The notes beneath the pieces are model-generated. The model was not told the DNA's origin, made no database searches, and saw only the letters and a program-made list of their open reading frames with translations. Source: Gymnogyps californianus (Eukaryota > Chordata > Aves > Accipitriformes > Cathartidae). From it: a stretch of 64,000 nucleotides of DNA. This document shows positions 50,046-63,809 of this stretch, in pieces (position 1 is the stretch's first letter; every line of letters starts with the position of its first letter). The translations under genes were made by a program, and so were the position numbers. Location: the NCBI RefSeq assembly GCF_018139145.2, contig NC_059481.1:9908368-9972367 (forward strand), given 5' to 3'.

Positions 50046-53000
50046 CTGTAGAGAATGAAAAAGCTGCTAGAAATCTTTCAGTCCATTTTCCAGAAGGAAC
50101 TTCTAAAAGAGGAAGTACATGCTAAATTAATGAAATTAATTCACTAAATTCATAGTAATAGGGAATTAATCAAGTCAATTACAAAACATTATTATAATAA
50201 AATCACTTTTTACAACAACAGCAGAAACAGAGTTCCAAAATCACCTTCTGATTGTTGCACTGAAAACTTCAAAAGGCCAGTTACCTTTTTGTTACACAAA
50301 CTTGGAAACAGTTCATTTTACAATTGAAAAATGAGCTATTGCTGGATTGGGAAGAAAACAGATCTTTTAATTTTCCAGTCCAACTTCAGTTCTTAACTGG
50401 CCATATATTTCTTATGTGTCCATGCACAACATTCCAAGATGTGGGGGATTTTTGTTTTGAGTTTTTTGTTTGTTTTGGTTTTTTGTTGGTTTTTTTTGTG
50501 TTTTAAGTAAGGAATCAGGTTTTACTTTAATTTCACATGTTATTGGCCTAGAACAGACCTTTTTTCAAGTTCTTGTCTCTTTGGAGAAATCTGGCGAGTC
50601 TCATCTGCAATTGGAGGTACAAACTGATTTCCTGCAGAACATTTTACTCTATAAATCATCCTATTAGCTTTACTGAGAGGAAAGAGTTCATGATCTGGCC
50701 CTAAGTGTGAGGAAGTATACTATATATTCAGTATAACTGAATGTTAAGGAACATGATATGTCTCTAATGCTGGATTTAAGAAAAAATAAGTGATGTCCTT
50801 TAAATTTTCTTCTGTCTTCTCTTACAAGAATGACCTAATAAATTTGAAGCAAAATTATTGTATTTCATAACAACACTTGATTATCCTTTAAAAAACTAGA
50901 CTTTTAGAAACATTAAAACTGTTTGCAATTCAGCTGTAGTATTTATCTACAGTCTGTATTTTATTATTGTGAATTTGCTCGCACAATTGTAAATATATGA
51001 GATCCTCATTTTACTTAGCAGCCTTTTAATGGAGCTCAGTCTAGATGGCAACAGTGAAACAACAACTTTGTTGCTACCACAACTAACATTAGATGATACT
51101 TCTAGAAAAAAGCACTCATGAATGAACTAATGATGTTTAAACACTTCCGTGTTACTACATGCAGTGCTTCAAGTCCAAATGAAGCCATATTGTTAAAGCA
51201 GCGTGGAAGGCTCTTATATTTCTACCAAGTATCTGGCATTCTCAAATGGACATCTTTCAGGAATTGTGAAAAATAAATTACATTGGAAAGGTACAAGACT
51301 GCAGTTGTCATAACAAAGAGGCTGTACCGATTCCAATAGTCAAAGACAGATTCTCAGCTGGTCACAGCTGAGCTGAGAGTCATTCAACAGAATAAGCAAT
51401 CAAAATGTAATGCTTTAGTCAAACTCCAGGTAGAGGGTAAAGATAAACGTGGCTTTCTCAATACCCGAGACGTAATGCTTTTGAATACTGCCCTCTGCAC
51501 AGAAAACTATAGTGTAAGAGTGACCTCTGCAGGATATCCACAGTGCTCCATCATTACAGTCCCAGGGACTGTCTTTAAAACACTCTCTCAAATATGTTTA
51601 TTTGGAAACAGAATACAGGCATCAACCTACAAACTGACACTCCCTCCAAGTAGCAGCCTGAGATCAGTAACAACCTGAATTTACAGCTTGTAAACACACA
51701 GTTAGAGTTTCTACAACAGACTTGCACCAGGTTTCTAGATATCAAAACTATGTAAGGACACACTTAAAACATTCTGCTGATTCAAAGGAGGTTTCAAGAA
51801 GAATTTATGGCACATGGAATAAATACAATTTGTACCAATTTTTCTCCTTTTATAATGGGTATTCCACTGTTACTGCACAAACTGTTGTCCTTTTCTGTCA
51901 TCTTCTTTATAAACCGCTCCTTCTTTGTACTATTATTCCCTTTTTATACTTAAGGACTCAGTCCACTCGACATATGTACACTTTCCATCATGCTTAAAGG
52001 AAATAAAATTATCTCATAAGTGAGAATAATCTAGATAGAGGCACATGTGAATAGCAAGAAAAAAGTTCTCCTCTATGAATTTTTACTCAGACAACTGAAA
52101 ATTGCTTGTGGCTGCTGGGGAAAATATAGCAACCAAACAAAACAAACAAAAATCAGAATGTGATTAGGGCTTAGGTTATCTTTTAAAATGTTTTATTGGC
52201 TAAAAAGTACTAAATAAAGAGCAATTTTTGTAAAAAAAAAAGATGTAGGCCCTGTTGTGACGCTCAAGAATCCACAACAGTCCACAATTACTCTGTGAAA
52301 AGGTATACATTCTACCACATGTATTAACAGGAGTGTAGTCATGTAGTCTACATCCAGAAATATCAGAAATAACTAGTCTGCTCTAATCAGCATTAGCTAT
52401 ATTGCCAAGTTCAGTTTCAGACAACGCATTTGAAAAAGAACATTAAACAGCTGAAGAGCATATTTTTGGTATGACTTCTATTCCTCCCTTTCAAAAGGTA
52501 AATAATGTTTCTCATTCACATTTCTTCACATTTTTTACTTTTATTCTTGTATAAATTTTAGGATTAGTCTTTTTAGCCATAGTTCATTAGACTGTTTAAA
52601 GAGTAAAATATTAAGCTAATTTATCTTTGTGAACTTATTTGGCATATTGGACCATGTCATACAGATGGACTGATAATCTTGATAAAGTCAATCTGTTTGT
52701 ATTATATCTGGAAATAATGTGAGGTGATGCATTATTTGATGTTCGGTTTCCATTTCTACCTTCATACACACTGTTTTCATACACATATATGCAGTTTCCG
52801 TCGCCATACGCACTATTCATAAAGGCAGACAGCCTTTGCTAATAAGATAAAAAATGCTGTGAAGCCCTAGATTTTAGTAAAACTTACATTGTGCAAACAG
52901 CTGGTCAAAGCTGGTGTGATACACAGCCATAACACACAGGCTCTAGTAGACTGAGCCTTAAGGAAGTACTTCCTTCTTTAGCTCTACAATCCACATGTGG

Positions 53001-53215
53001 ATGAACATTAGCCAGTGAAATGGTTCATCCAGCTCCTTGTGGGAAGTGGCTCTCAGTGATTCTATTACTTACTAGTACCAATTATACAAAAGCTCCAGTG
53101 ATGAATAAGCATTTAAGATTCCATAAAAAAGTTACTATTTGCCACTGTATTTCAGGAACTTAAAGTTGAATAGAATGGTTGGAAAGCTGGAGCGAGACCT
53201 CAATCTGTAACTCAC
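50046..53215. other. Intron between C2A exons 5 and 6
   Basis: AT-rich sequence with T/G-rich runs near 50445-50500. A 61-codon minus frame (52820-52635) sits after an acceptor-like TTATTAG, but the phase needed from exon 5 meets a stop at once, so it is not joined to the transcript. Confidence 0.7.
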
Positions 53216-53339
53216 CAAATGGTAATGCAAAGTAGACATCCAGTAAGATCTCATGTGAAGTTGGTGTTTTTGTGCCTTGAATCTCACTCCCATTTTTTAT
53301 TACTTCAGAATGTAATGTCCACCAGGAACCGGGACCTTC
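53216..53339 (-). CDS. UNC13C: C2A-type UNC13C transcript, exon 5: C-terminal half of C2A
   Basis: A 124-nt exon. The acceptor is TTTTTTCCTAG ending at 53340; the donor is TTTG then GTGAGT at 53215. It enters in phase 0 and leaves in phase 1. It encodes [37 protein letters not shown] and ALPF (residues 91-131). This matches Munc13-1 and ubMunc13-2 residue for residue in order (EGPGEWLTL, EICGT, HRILLDTRFELP), including the EGPGxW turn and the final ILLD-x-xF strand of the C2 fold. Confidence 0.93.
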
Positions 53340-55059
53340 CTAGGAAAAAACGTTCTGAAAGTTACCTGGGTACGATTTATAGCATTATCCACTTTTTCCT
53401 GAATGAAGGTTCCCCTAAGTCAATAGGAGTTTCTTTATGACACCAATAGGCTTAGGATCTATTCTAAACTCTTCCAACTTTTGTTTATTTAAGTAGTAGT
53501 TAGGACTTCATCAAGTTTTCTCACAGGCACGAAGCTCGAAAGAATAAAATATTTGTTCTACAACATAGACAAATACACATTAAGATGGTCAGATAATTAA
53601 GATGCAAGAAATATGAACGTTGAAAAATACTCCTATGAACTGAGATTTTTCCAGTTCCCCTGTGAACTGGTGCCAAACAAGTACATTCTAGCACAACTGA
53701 AGCAATCAATGTAAGCTAATAACGAAGCCAAAAAAGAGCTTCTGAAGCAATGCTGCCTTATAGGTTATTTCTGAGTTATAAAGCCCAGAGCAGAGCTGCA
53801 GGGTTAAGATGAGCAGGATAAATAACTAGAAAAGTTCCACAGTGGTCTAATTATAAATGAAGGCTTAGAGGGTCTGAAGAAATTAAGAAACAATCTCTAC
53901 TCTTGCATCTTCGTTTGTTTAAAGTTTCAGTATGTACTGTTAAGCCACAACCTCTGTGTCAGCAAGCTGTAACTCAACAACAGCTAGAGTAGCAGAGAAA
54001 AACAACTTGCCTCGGGGCCTGAAACGGCACTTGGCAGCTGTGATAGAGCAACTTCTAATTTAAGCAGGATTTACTTTCTTTCCCTGCTTCCATTCTCTCA
54101 GTAGAATCATTGAAATGTCAGTTCAATGTATATATGAATATTTATTAGTTCCTATAAAGAAATGGCTATAGAGACTGATGGGAGATGCTGTAGGAAGAAT
54201 AAGTTTTCTGATTCTCTCTCCCTTACCTCATCATCAATTGCCTTTTTTATTTTTTTAGAAAATTTAAAGAAGGCAAACTTAATTTTATTTGCAAAGATTA
54301 AATTCATCTGCTCTAATTCAGAGTTACTTTTTAAAAAATAGACTCCATGGACTATGTGTAGGAAAGCATATTTATGAATGGGAGAATCGTGGAGTATCAG
54401 AATAAGGTACCTCTTTCTTCTTGTGATTTCAGATAATTTTGCAGCACTTGCAGATTGCTTCAGTATTTCCACACTCCCAGAAACCTTTTTTCTTTATTTT
54501 CTAGCCTACTGAGGGCAAGCATGCTCATTCTGGTGGCTAACTATGACTATGCTGGATACATGATAATTCTTTGATTGACCCATTTTCTCCACTCATCCTT
54601 CTCTATGTGCCCATTGTACCAGTAATTTCTTCCATAGTAACACAGGGCAAATTTCTGTTTTCCTCTGAGACAATGGCCAGTTCCCTTGAGAGACAGTATT
54701 TTGCCCATTTTAATAGAGACTTACGCAAGGTCACACAAAGAAGAGCCAGGCCAGGAACCTCAATCTGAAATTCCCTCACTCTAATCACATAAACCAAACT
54801 GTCCCTGCCTCCCTGATAATTTGTGAGTGCAGATGAACTCTAACCCACTTACTGAATTATACCTGACTCAGTATGTGGCTAACGCATATCAGTTGTCACT
54901 GAGAGTCACACGTGCATTATGCCTCAATATTACAGACTGAAACAAATGAGAGAAATATACATCGATCATAAATATCATTACAGTATTTGGGGAGGCTCAG
55001 AATGAGAAATTAATTGGATTTTACTCAGTGCTTTATATTTCCACAGAAAGTCAACTTAC
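53340..55059. other. Intron between C2A exons 4 and 5
   Basis: Holds the MIR-like relic at 54.7 kb. A 106-codon minus frame (54472-54152) has no recognisable domain and is taken as chance. Otherwise nothing was recognised. Confidence 0.7.
54699..54816 (+). mobile_element. Degenerate MIR-like (CORE-type) SINE relic
   Basis: TTTTGCCCATTTTAATAGAGAC, GCAAGGTCACACAAAGAAGAG, CCAGGAACCTCAATCTG and a final CTGCCTCCCTG follow the order of the 3' half of MIR elements (CCCATTTTACAGA, CAAGGTCACACAG, AGCCAGGATT-GAACC, CTGCCTCC). It is short and heavily diverged. Confidence 0.5.
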
Positions 55060-55177
55060 ATCTGTTGCATGTTCCACAGTTGCAAGCGGAATCCACAAAA
55101 CTCCTAAAATGCTATCCCAGAGCAAGCCTTTCTTCCACAGCTCTATAATGAAGCCCTTTCCATCAGCACAGATTTCA
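55060..55177 (-). CDS. UNC13C: C2A-type UNC13C transcript, exon 4: central strands of C2A
   Basis: A 118-nt exon. The acceptor is CATTGTTTTTAG ending at 55178; the donor is AGAT then GTAAGT at 55059. It enters in phase 2 (completing Phe51) and leaves in phase 0. It encodes EICADGKGFIIELWKKGLLW, DSILGVLWIPL and ATVEHATD (residues 52-90). The pattern [21 protein letters not shown] of Munc13-1 is matched position by position as IELWKKGLLWDSILGVLWIPL, with both Trp residues, the KGL turn, Gly and WIPL kept. No stop or frameshift is present. Confidence 0.96.
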
Positions 55178-58100
55178 CTAAAAACAATGAATACACAAAC
55201 CATTAAACTGAAAACACAGTCTCAACTGCTCAGTAACGTATCATAAGAACTTGAGTTAGTGACTTACAGCAGATACGGAGGTGTTTTGTTTTCAGTATAC
55301 TCATAAAACACAAGATAGCAGGCATGATACAAAGGTTAGACTGGACAAGCCAAGTCTCAAGTCTTATTGTTCAGGATTGCTCTTACAAACTGATGAGAAC
55401 AACTCTGCTGGAAATGTGGCACAGAAGTCCCAGTTGTCATTAGCTTTATTTTGCTACAAGACTTGGCCCTATTGCATATAACCCAAGAAGAAACCAGGAT
55501 CAGGAAATGCCTTTATTTCCGCTTCAGCTTCTTCTGAGCAGCTTCTGCATATGGAATTCCTCAGTTGCCTCCACAGGACAATGGTGTCCTCAGGACAGCC
55601 CTGAAGAACCTGCATTCTCAGGTTCCACTGTAGCTAACTTGTTAGGTGTAGGAGTAGTATGATATAGCTAGCTTTTTGTCAGGTGAGTTCTTTTAGGTGA
55701 AACTGGGATCCACAAAAATGATCAGTCTTTTGAACATAAAACTCAGAGGAACATTTTCAATGAAACAGTAAGAGCTGGCAATGTCAGCTATGATGGCACA
55801 CACTATCAATCAACATGGACCGTCAGCTAAGAATGATTTATAATGGCATGGGAAAAATTCCATCTTCCCTCAAAAAATCTAGAAGAAGGAAGTGCCAGAC
55901 CATTTCCTACAGGGAACTGAACCAGTTTCTTGTTCTCATTGTAAAGGAGACCAGGTATAAAAGACATTTGGAGCTTGTTCCCTTCATTAGAATTGAGAAG
56001 TTGCAGTACACAACAAAAATACAATGGGAAAACAGCTCTCAGTTTCAAAAGCTGCAGATCCAGGCTCTATTTTAGTTCTATTAATAGGATGCACACATTT
56101 TATTACTAGCTGGTTTTGACCAAAAAAATACCATACCACAACCTTATTTTGCAAGAATTTAAAATAAAATTTTGCCAGGCCATATGACTCACCCATGACA
56201 TTGAACTAAAATTAAGAGAGAAGTTACTTCCTCATGGAATGTCTGGCATTCCTTTATATATTGCTATAAGCAGTTACAGACCAGTTCTGTAAATATGAAC
56301 AATATAATAAAGTAGACATTGGTGTCTCTGCTGTGACTGATTGTATGTAATCTCCATTTGACTGAACTAATTTTAAGTACTAAAACTAATCTTCAACTGA
56401 TTTGTGTGGTGTACCACAGTGAATTAGCGTGTACTTAAAGTTACCAGGAAAAGGACAAGTGAAATCTGAGAAGGGCAAAGGGTGCCACCCCTGCGGCAGG
56501 TACTGAACTCATCACGTTGCTCTCAAAAAACATTATGTTGGCTGCCTTAATGTCTAATTTTCCGCTGTACTCATGCAGTTGAATAGATATAGTGAATTTT
56601 TGGTTTGTTCAGCTTCTCCCTTTTCAAATACGTAATGGAAGACAGACTGTAAATTCTTATCTTCTGGTATTTTTGGACCCCAACTTTAAAACTGTTGCAC
56701 TGGTAACTGAACAGTGAAACTGCATATTGAAAGCTTAAACAATACATAATTTTTAAAATGCAAGCTGGTAATATCTGTGTGTAACAGAACAGGTTTTTTA
56801 CAGGCAGAGATGGAGAGAGCGCCCTTAAGGAAATGAACTACAGTATGACTTTACAAAGTCTATAAAATGTATTTGTAAATGCCTATTTATAATGCCTTTT
56901 AAAAGTCTGCTGTGTTGTATAGTTGAGTAGGCAGTAGATGGAGCTATAGCAACTTCATAACATATTTGCTAGAAAAGTCGTTTAGTATTCTTTGGTAACA
57001 TTTAAATTGCAAACTAAGAAAATAATCCTAATAAATTGCTCACTCTCATTTACGTACAATATGATTAAAAGCAAAGCATTTATACAACAGAAAAGCAAAT
57101 GTATTAAATAATATTTTAACACATTCCTCAGGAAAATTTAGAGGATAAGTTACACACGCCCACTTTAAAATATTTTAATTGCTTCCTGCTCTAAAGGTAA
57201 CAGATAGGGCAAATGCTGAAATTTAATTGATCTACTTCCTGATATACCATTACATTGTCATCCAATCCACGCCCAATGTGTTATAGAACTATTACGTCTA
57301 GATCAGTAAAGTGCCAAAAAAATCATGTTAACACGGTATTATCATACAGCAATGATTCCTCTACACTGAAACATGACAATCTTTTCTACAAGTCAAAGCT
57401 GCAATATGAGAATGGTATTTAAAAAGGCTAGCTATTGATATTAATTTTCCTTAGCATTTTCAAAGACAGATACGATCCTCCTGTTTGGATAATTTAGGCT
57501 ATGGCTCTGAACAGTCTGCTAGAGAACCTTGATGACTGGGGAGTGGTGGAAGAATTAGCCTCAGATTAAGATTAGTTTTATATGGTCAGAAGTCAGAATT
57601 TTGAACGACTTCTTTGATATGTCACTACATCTAGCCATAAAATAGCATGTAAAGAAGGTATAGATGTTGGCTTAGCATAACAGGCCCTTGAGTCACTCAG
57701 TCTTCAGTTAAGCAAGCTAGTAGTCTGCTACAGTTGTCTAAGAAATCAGTTGCATGACATCAAAAAAAATTCCAAATTCAATTAATAACTTTAAGAAAAA
57801 TTTGTGATGAAGATGAAGCCCTTAAGTGAGATTAAAAGCACTGTGAAATAAAATTAATTTCTGTAAAATATCTGTGAAGAAAAAAACGGAGAAGATTTTA
57901 GAAATGCTGCTTTTAATACAGAATAAAATTAAATTTGGGGGGTTATTTCAATCACTTTCAGCATATGTAGAGCTTGTCAAAAGATATTTATAGGTTTTGA
58001 TAACCAGAAAGTATGGAAAAATTATTCAAAACAACTCATTCTTCTGATAAAATATTAAAATACTTGGATTAGAAAAAAACCCAAAATTGTAAAAAGGACA

Positions 58101-58907
58101 TTTTTCATAAACATAACTAAAGCCAATTAAATGTTTAATTCTGTAAAAATATTTCAACCAACTCTAGACCTCAGGAATAAAATCCATGTTTCCACAAAGA
58201 GGATCTGGTGACAGAGAAAGATTTGTGCAGGGAGAAAGGAGGGACCAAAAATAGTAGAGATTAACATCTCAGCATTTTATGAGGTTACATATTTATTGGA
58301 TTTAACTGCTTTGAAATTGACAGTTGAAAGCAGGTTTCCTCAGAATGTCAGTCAGTATATAAGTGTTTGGACCTTCCTGACCAGTGAGGTATATATAAGG
58401 CTCTAGAGAAAAGAGGAGAACAAAGACTGAATAACAAGATGGAGAGATGAGGGAAGCGGACAAAGATCTACAGACAGAAATGAGAAACAGTACGGGTCAA
58501 TAACAAAGAAACTACCTAAACTGGCAGTTAAGTAGATAAATGGATGTACAAAATATGAGTCATACAGAAAGTAAATTGCGTAAAATAAAAATCAAGTTGC
58601 ATAAGGATCAATTTGAGCTCTCTTTCTTCTCATTCCTGTATTCCTAAAACATTACATGAAATTAAAGATACTGGAGACAAATATTTTCTTCCCCTTGTTG
58701 ACTGCTGGCCTTGATCTGCAATGTGGCTTGCAAAATTAACTTTTGTTCTGTTCCCTAGAACTAGCCTGGCACCTTTTCTCTGAGCTGGATACTTTTTCTT
58801 TGCTTTTGCAGTCTGTACGTGGTGTTAGATGTTATTAATTGCTCTAAACAACCCAAATACAGCAAAGATGCAACAAAACCAATTGATAAGCATTCCCTGT
58901 TACTTAC
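55178..58907. other. Intron between C2A exons 3 and 4
   Basis: AT-rich sequence. Frames of 60-86 codons near 55.8-56.2 kb have no homology I recognise and no splice-site support. No repeats were identified. Confidence 0.7.
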
Positions 58908-59007
58908 AACATGAAGTCTTGTTCCCAGCAAGGTTCACTTCCCCTTCTGTCTATTGTAGTGCTTTTTAAATTTTGGACTTTTAAAACAACATAGGTTTTG
59001 AATGTAT
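58908..59007 (-). CDS. UNC13C: C2A-type UNC13C transcript, exon 3: first strands of C2A
   Basis: A 100-nt exon. The acceptor is TTATTTCTTTTTCAG ending at 59008; the donor is TGTT then GTAAGT at 58907. It enters in phase 1 (completing Asp18) and leaves in phase 2. It encodes [32 protein letters not shown] (residues 19-50). Munc13-1 has KFNTYVTLKVQNVKSTTI and RGSQPSWEQDFMF at the same positions. Lys32, the residue whose mutation in Munc13-1 disrupts C2A homodimerisation and RIM binding, is present. This exon alone identifies the domain as Munc13 C2A. Confidence 0.97.
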
Positions 59008-62000
59008 CTGAAAAAGAAATAACCAGCACGTTAAAACCCACTTAGTTTCCTCCTAGAAGGTGGAAACATTCAACCCCATGGTAGTAGGGCTTTCACTCTT
59101 ACTCCATACAAAACATTCAGAGGTGTGGTTCAAATATGTGGATTTGAACAAGGAAGCTCTTATTAATTCTAATGGGATTATGACAGGAAAATCTCTGCCC
59201 ATCACAGGTGAGAGAAAACATAATCCTAAGTGTGAGCAAGTATTTTAAGGATCAGCTTCCAGACATGGCTTCCCAGATTATTTATCAATCTCCCTGACAG
59301 ATCCTGCATGAAACCAGTACGCACTCCCTTTCTGCAAATTAGGATTTTCTTTGCCTTTCAATTGGTATGATAATATTGGTGACTGGCTAATGAGCTTTCA
59401 TGTCCAATTAAGGCAAGGCCACAGACTTGTAATGTAGTTCAGTCTTGTCTTTGTGTGTGAACCTAGTTCTGTCTACAGATGCAGCAGCAAAATTGGTTTC
59501 AGATGCAGTCCCAAATGAACTCATTTTCGTAAATGTCTTTGTAAATGCACAGTATGAGTATTCATAAAATTGGACCTAATCAGCAAAAAGAAGAAAATTT
59601 AAAAAATTTCCAAGTGCTTGAAAATATCACTGACAGAAAAAAGCAAAAGAACTAAGGGAAAGCTCTACTCTTTAAGGCCTCACAGAAGAATCTAAGGCAG
59701 CAAAGGGCATATTATATCATCTCAATGAATGTGGCTGTTCAGAAAAGATTCTCAGCTTGCATGCATGTAACACATCCTTCATTAGCCTCCAGCATCCTAC
59801 ATAAGAAGCAACATTGACATATGGTTAAAAAAAGACTTTTTTTTTTTTTTAAATAGAACTACTGCCAAAATATACATATGAGACATAGCCAAGAACAGAG
59901 GTCATTTTTGAGCTGTCTGTTTTACCACAGGTCAATCAACCAGTCTGAGTTGGAGGGAAGCTGTCACTGTCTACGATAGGCTATTGAATGGGTTGCATCA
60001 AATTACACTGCAGTTAAAAAGTGTGAAGGAGAAGAGTTAGCTCTGTACATGCTGTATGTAGATCTTATCGATTAGGACTGACGATAATGTTTGACAAAAG
60101 AACTAAAGGATGTTATGTAATGGGAACTATTTTTTTTCAATAAACAAAATGAACAGTGATCAATGTTATCTATTTATTTTCTATAATTCAGTGCACCAGT
60201 CTTCTCAAACATGTCTTTGTTCTTACACTGAAAAAACCTGACAGAGTCAATACAGATTGAGAAGTGTGGTGACTTATTTGTGAGAAATGGTGTCAACAAT
60301 GCGTGATTCACATACCATCCTATTGCTCATTCTGTGTAACTGAGGCAAACAAAACAAAATCTGCAAAATGTTTTGTAGTTGCACAATTTGTTTGTAGTTT
60401 GGAGACCTGCAAGTCAAGGTTTGAGAAATTTTCAAAAGAACTCTCCATTATATCACTTGGCTGAAGAATAGCAACCTACAATGTTTAACTCCAGCCATTT
60501 TGAGCACCACATCTATATCTATGTTTAAATAAAAAATACAACAAACAACCTCCCCCCAAATTAACACTTATATCCTTTAAATGAAGCCGTAACTGACAAG
60601 ATGGAGACTTTAAGATATATTTTTAGGGGTAGTCTGTTTCATTGTTCTATTATCTTCATATTCATCTCTATAATTTCTTCCCCATTTGAAAATTTCATGT
60701 TCCTATGTATCATGCCATGTGATCAAACCTAACCACCTTCTATCTTTCCCCAGCTCCTTTTCTAGCACAAAAACTGAAGAAATTTCAGACTGCCTGCATT
60801 ATCATTTTCTTGCCTGGAACCTTATCTTCTGCCTTTTAAAATAGCTGTTTCTCCAGTACTTCCTTGACCTCTTTGGCTCTTCTCCGGATCTAAATGTTAC
60901 CTTTCAGCACTTTACCACTAATCACCTTCCTCAGATTTCATGAGTTATGTCAAGTAAGAAAATGTAGAAACTCTGTCTTCTAAATAACTGCAAATATGTA
61001 ACCTCCTTGAAGAATAACAGTGTTAAGACTGAATATTATTACAATACCCTGGTAGTGGAAAGGAGCTGTAAATTTTGCTTAATGACAAGAAGCTTTGTTT
61101 CCACAAAGCCATTATTGCAGCTCCCAGCCCTTTGGCTGTCAAAAATGGAGGGACCTAGTGCAACTTTTTGTGAAAAGAAAAAGGGAGGCTATCCCCTTGC
61201 TTATATCTTCAGCTTTCAACCCAAAACAGAGCACAGCAACTTCATGGCAGCTTACACAAAGTAGTAAATTAACCACAGGAGAATCCCAGATTTTTGAGAA
61301 ACAAGCAGGTATCTCAATACTGCTCTCAGTCATACCTACATAATTTTTCTGCCCAAGAAAACAGAGCCAATTATCAGAGAATACACCATTCGAACTTTAT
61401 TGCCATTACTTATGGCATTAGCAAGTCTTCAACAGCATTCAAAGGAAAATTAAAATTACTTAACTTTTATCAAATAATTATTTTTGATAATCATCTTTTG
61501 TAAATTATCACCTCTTTTGAGTACCAGCAAAATACAGGATTTGCTGAAGCTTGCAGAACATTTTTCTGATTGCATTAGAATTTCATTGAAAGATGATTCT
61601 TCAGTCTATACTTCATACGCATACTTCACAGCCTACTGTGAAGAATGACTACTTCACAGCGAGTTAGAAGAATCATGTTCCCAGAAAGCAGCTTAACCTG
61701 TGCTAGTTCATGTTACCTTTCTTTAGTCCAGATAACTTTAAACGATTTGCAGAGCTTGCTTAAATGTATTAGCCAGACACCTACTGGCAAATTTTGCTGC
61801 ATCGATTAGGTTGTATACCAACTTCTCCTGAGAACTAGTAATTACAAAGATCTTGAAGGCTATAATTTATAGTCTACCTATGTGTGAGAAATCTCTGGCT
61901 GAGTTTGGACTTTCTTTTCCACTCTGGCTAAACTTTGGTCCTGGAGGCAGACTTACAGAGTTCTGGGCAGCTTGATTTTGCTCATATTTATTGCCTAGGG

Positions 62001-62456
62001 CCTATACCTGATCTCTATAACTGTCCATCAGTACCGCCCATCTGTATTTCCTCACTGGGAAAATTCAGACACCATCTCCTCCCTGCCCTGGTGAAGCTAA
62101 AATCCTGCACTCTCTTTATATGAAAAATAGTTTCTCTTGACTGATGACCTATTTAGGTCATCAAATTATGTAAAAATTCTTTCTAGTGGAAATATCTTTT
62201 AAATACCACTAGTTTGAGAGACAATAACTATTAATAACTGAAAATTACAGATTGTCTGAGGCCACAATCTTGTTTGTTAATTTGATCTTTAAAATATACG
62301 TTTATTTTTTAACTCTTTCCTCATTCATTTGTGCTGAACTGTTGATGAAATGCATGCAAGTAGTCCCAGGCTTAAATGATTCTTTAGTGTGATACGCACA
62401 TGCATGCCCAAGAAATAAAAGTGTAAAGCATAAATTAAAAGGGAAATCAGACTTAC
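59008..62456. other. Intron between C2A exons 2 and 3
   Basis: AT-rich sequence with a T-run near 59840. No exon, RNA gene or transposon was recognised; short frames at 61.0-61.5 kb on both strands lack support. Confidence 0.7.
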
Positions 62457-62486
62457 CAGCTGCTTTATGCAACCTTCCTTTTTTCA
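62457..62486 (-). CDS. UNC13C: C2A-type UNC13C transcript, exon 2 (30 nt)
   Basis: A 30-nt exon. The acceptor is a T-run then AATAG ending at 62487; the donor is GCTG then GTAAGT at 62456. It enters and leaves in phase 1. It encodes VKKGRLHKAA (residues 8-17), with Val8 split across the junction with exon 1, and aligns with VKKAKFDGAQ of Munc13-1. It is too short to call alone, but its splice sites, phase and position between exons 1 and 3 make it convincing. Confidence 0.92.
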
Positions 62487-63809
62487 CTATTAAAAAAAAA
62501 AAATTATTATCAGATAATACCTTAACAATACTTGCCAATAAATTTCATGAAAAAAAAAAATCTAAGGGATTTCTATGGTATAAAAAACCTCAATCAAAAA
62601 TGAAAACAAGTACTCTTAAAAAAAACGTAAGCACCATTGCGATAAGCTAATATGATTACTCGGAATTCTTTGGGAAAGAAAACATGTGGAAAGTCTTTGC
62701 AGCTTACAGAAACCTAGCAAATACATGGATACAACACAAAGGGCAGAATGGAGACCAGGTGACCAGGAAGGGTAGTATACTATCCATCACCTCACAATGC
62801 TAGTTCAAAATTCTTCTCAATAATAGTCACAGAAGGCTCACAGACTTCATATAATCTAAAGTAGCTTCTATCATCTTACAAAGAATCCTTTATTAAATTT
62901 TATTTACTCTGTCTATCAGAAAAGACATATTGCAATAAACACCTTACCAATTAAAGAGTGAACATTTCAAATCCTGACTTTGTTCAACAGGCTTAAGTTC
63001 CATGCTATGGTATCACTTGATTAATGAAAAATGCCCTGAAGCTAGTAGGATTGTGATTCAGATAGTCATCATAATTATGAAAAATCTAACCTGGTCATCA
63101 TTTTGTATCAAGTGTCTGACTACTAAAGTTCATTGAATTTAGACTTTTAAACAACGTAATTAAATATTTCTAAATTTTCCTGCCATATCAATGCACGTAA
63201 GACAGTTCAGTTCAATTTCAATGAAACATCACTGCAGTCCTACAAAAATTAAACCTGCTGTAAGAATATACTTATGTATATCATATATTTCACTACTATA
63301 CTTAGGACCTAGTAATTGCAATAAAAAGCTAAATATTGAATCCACAACTTTACACTGAAAAGGTTCCCAAAATCTTGTCATTGTTTCCCAATTCCCTTCC
63401 CACTTGCCTAACTTCACCTACCTTCCTTTTCCTTGCTTTCATCTATCCCTTAACATCCCTAAGCATTCTATAGAATTGCATCATATTTGCAGAATGTCTA
63501 TCTGACAACCTGAATAATTCCATCATGTCTCACTGAGAAAGCTTTCACTTTCAACCCAAATGGGAAGAGACCAAACTGTCGCTGAGCCGCAAGCAGAGTC
63601 CAAACACTGCAGCAGTTCAACTGCACTGCAAGAGTGCAGAATTTACACACTGCACTTACTTGTCTTCCCTTGAAGGCAGTACTGCAAGAAATATTCTCAT
63701 CTACTTAAATGAGCAATGCACATCTGCAGTCTATGAAGTTGCTTTTTATAGCCACCTACTAAATAATTGTCACATTGGTGAAGGAGCTTGCATGATAAGA
63801 AAAACTTAC
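62487..63809. other. Intron between C2A exons 1 and 2
   Basis: AT-rich sequence without recognisable repeats or other exons. Confidence 0.7.

Noticed and set aside
51316..51370. Minus-strand FDYWNRYS, considered as the counterpart of Munc13 EEARYW
   Set aside because: Acceptor poor and no donor follows. The exon at 49910-50045 fits the phase and position better.
52635..52820. 61-codon minus frame after an acceptor-like TTATTAG, considered as a C2A-linker exon
   Set aside because: Exon 5 ends in phase 1. In that phase the segment meets a stop after a few codons, and no good donor follows.
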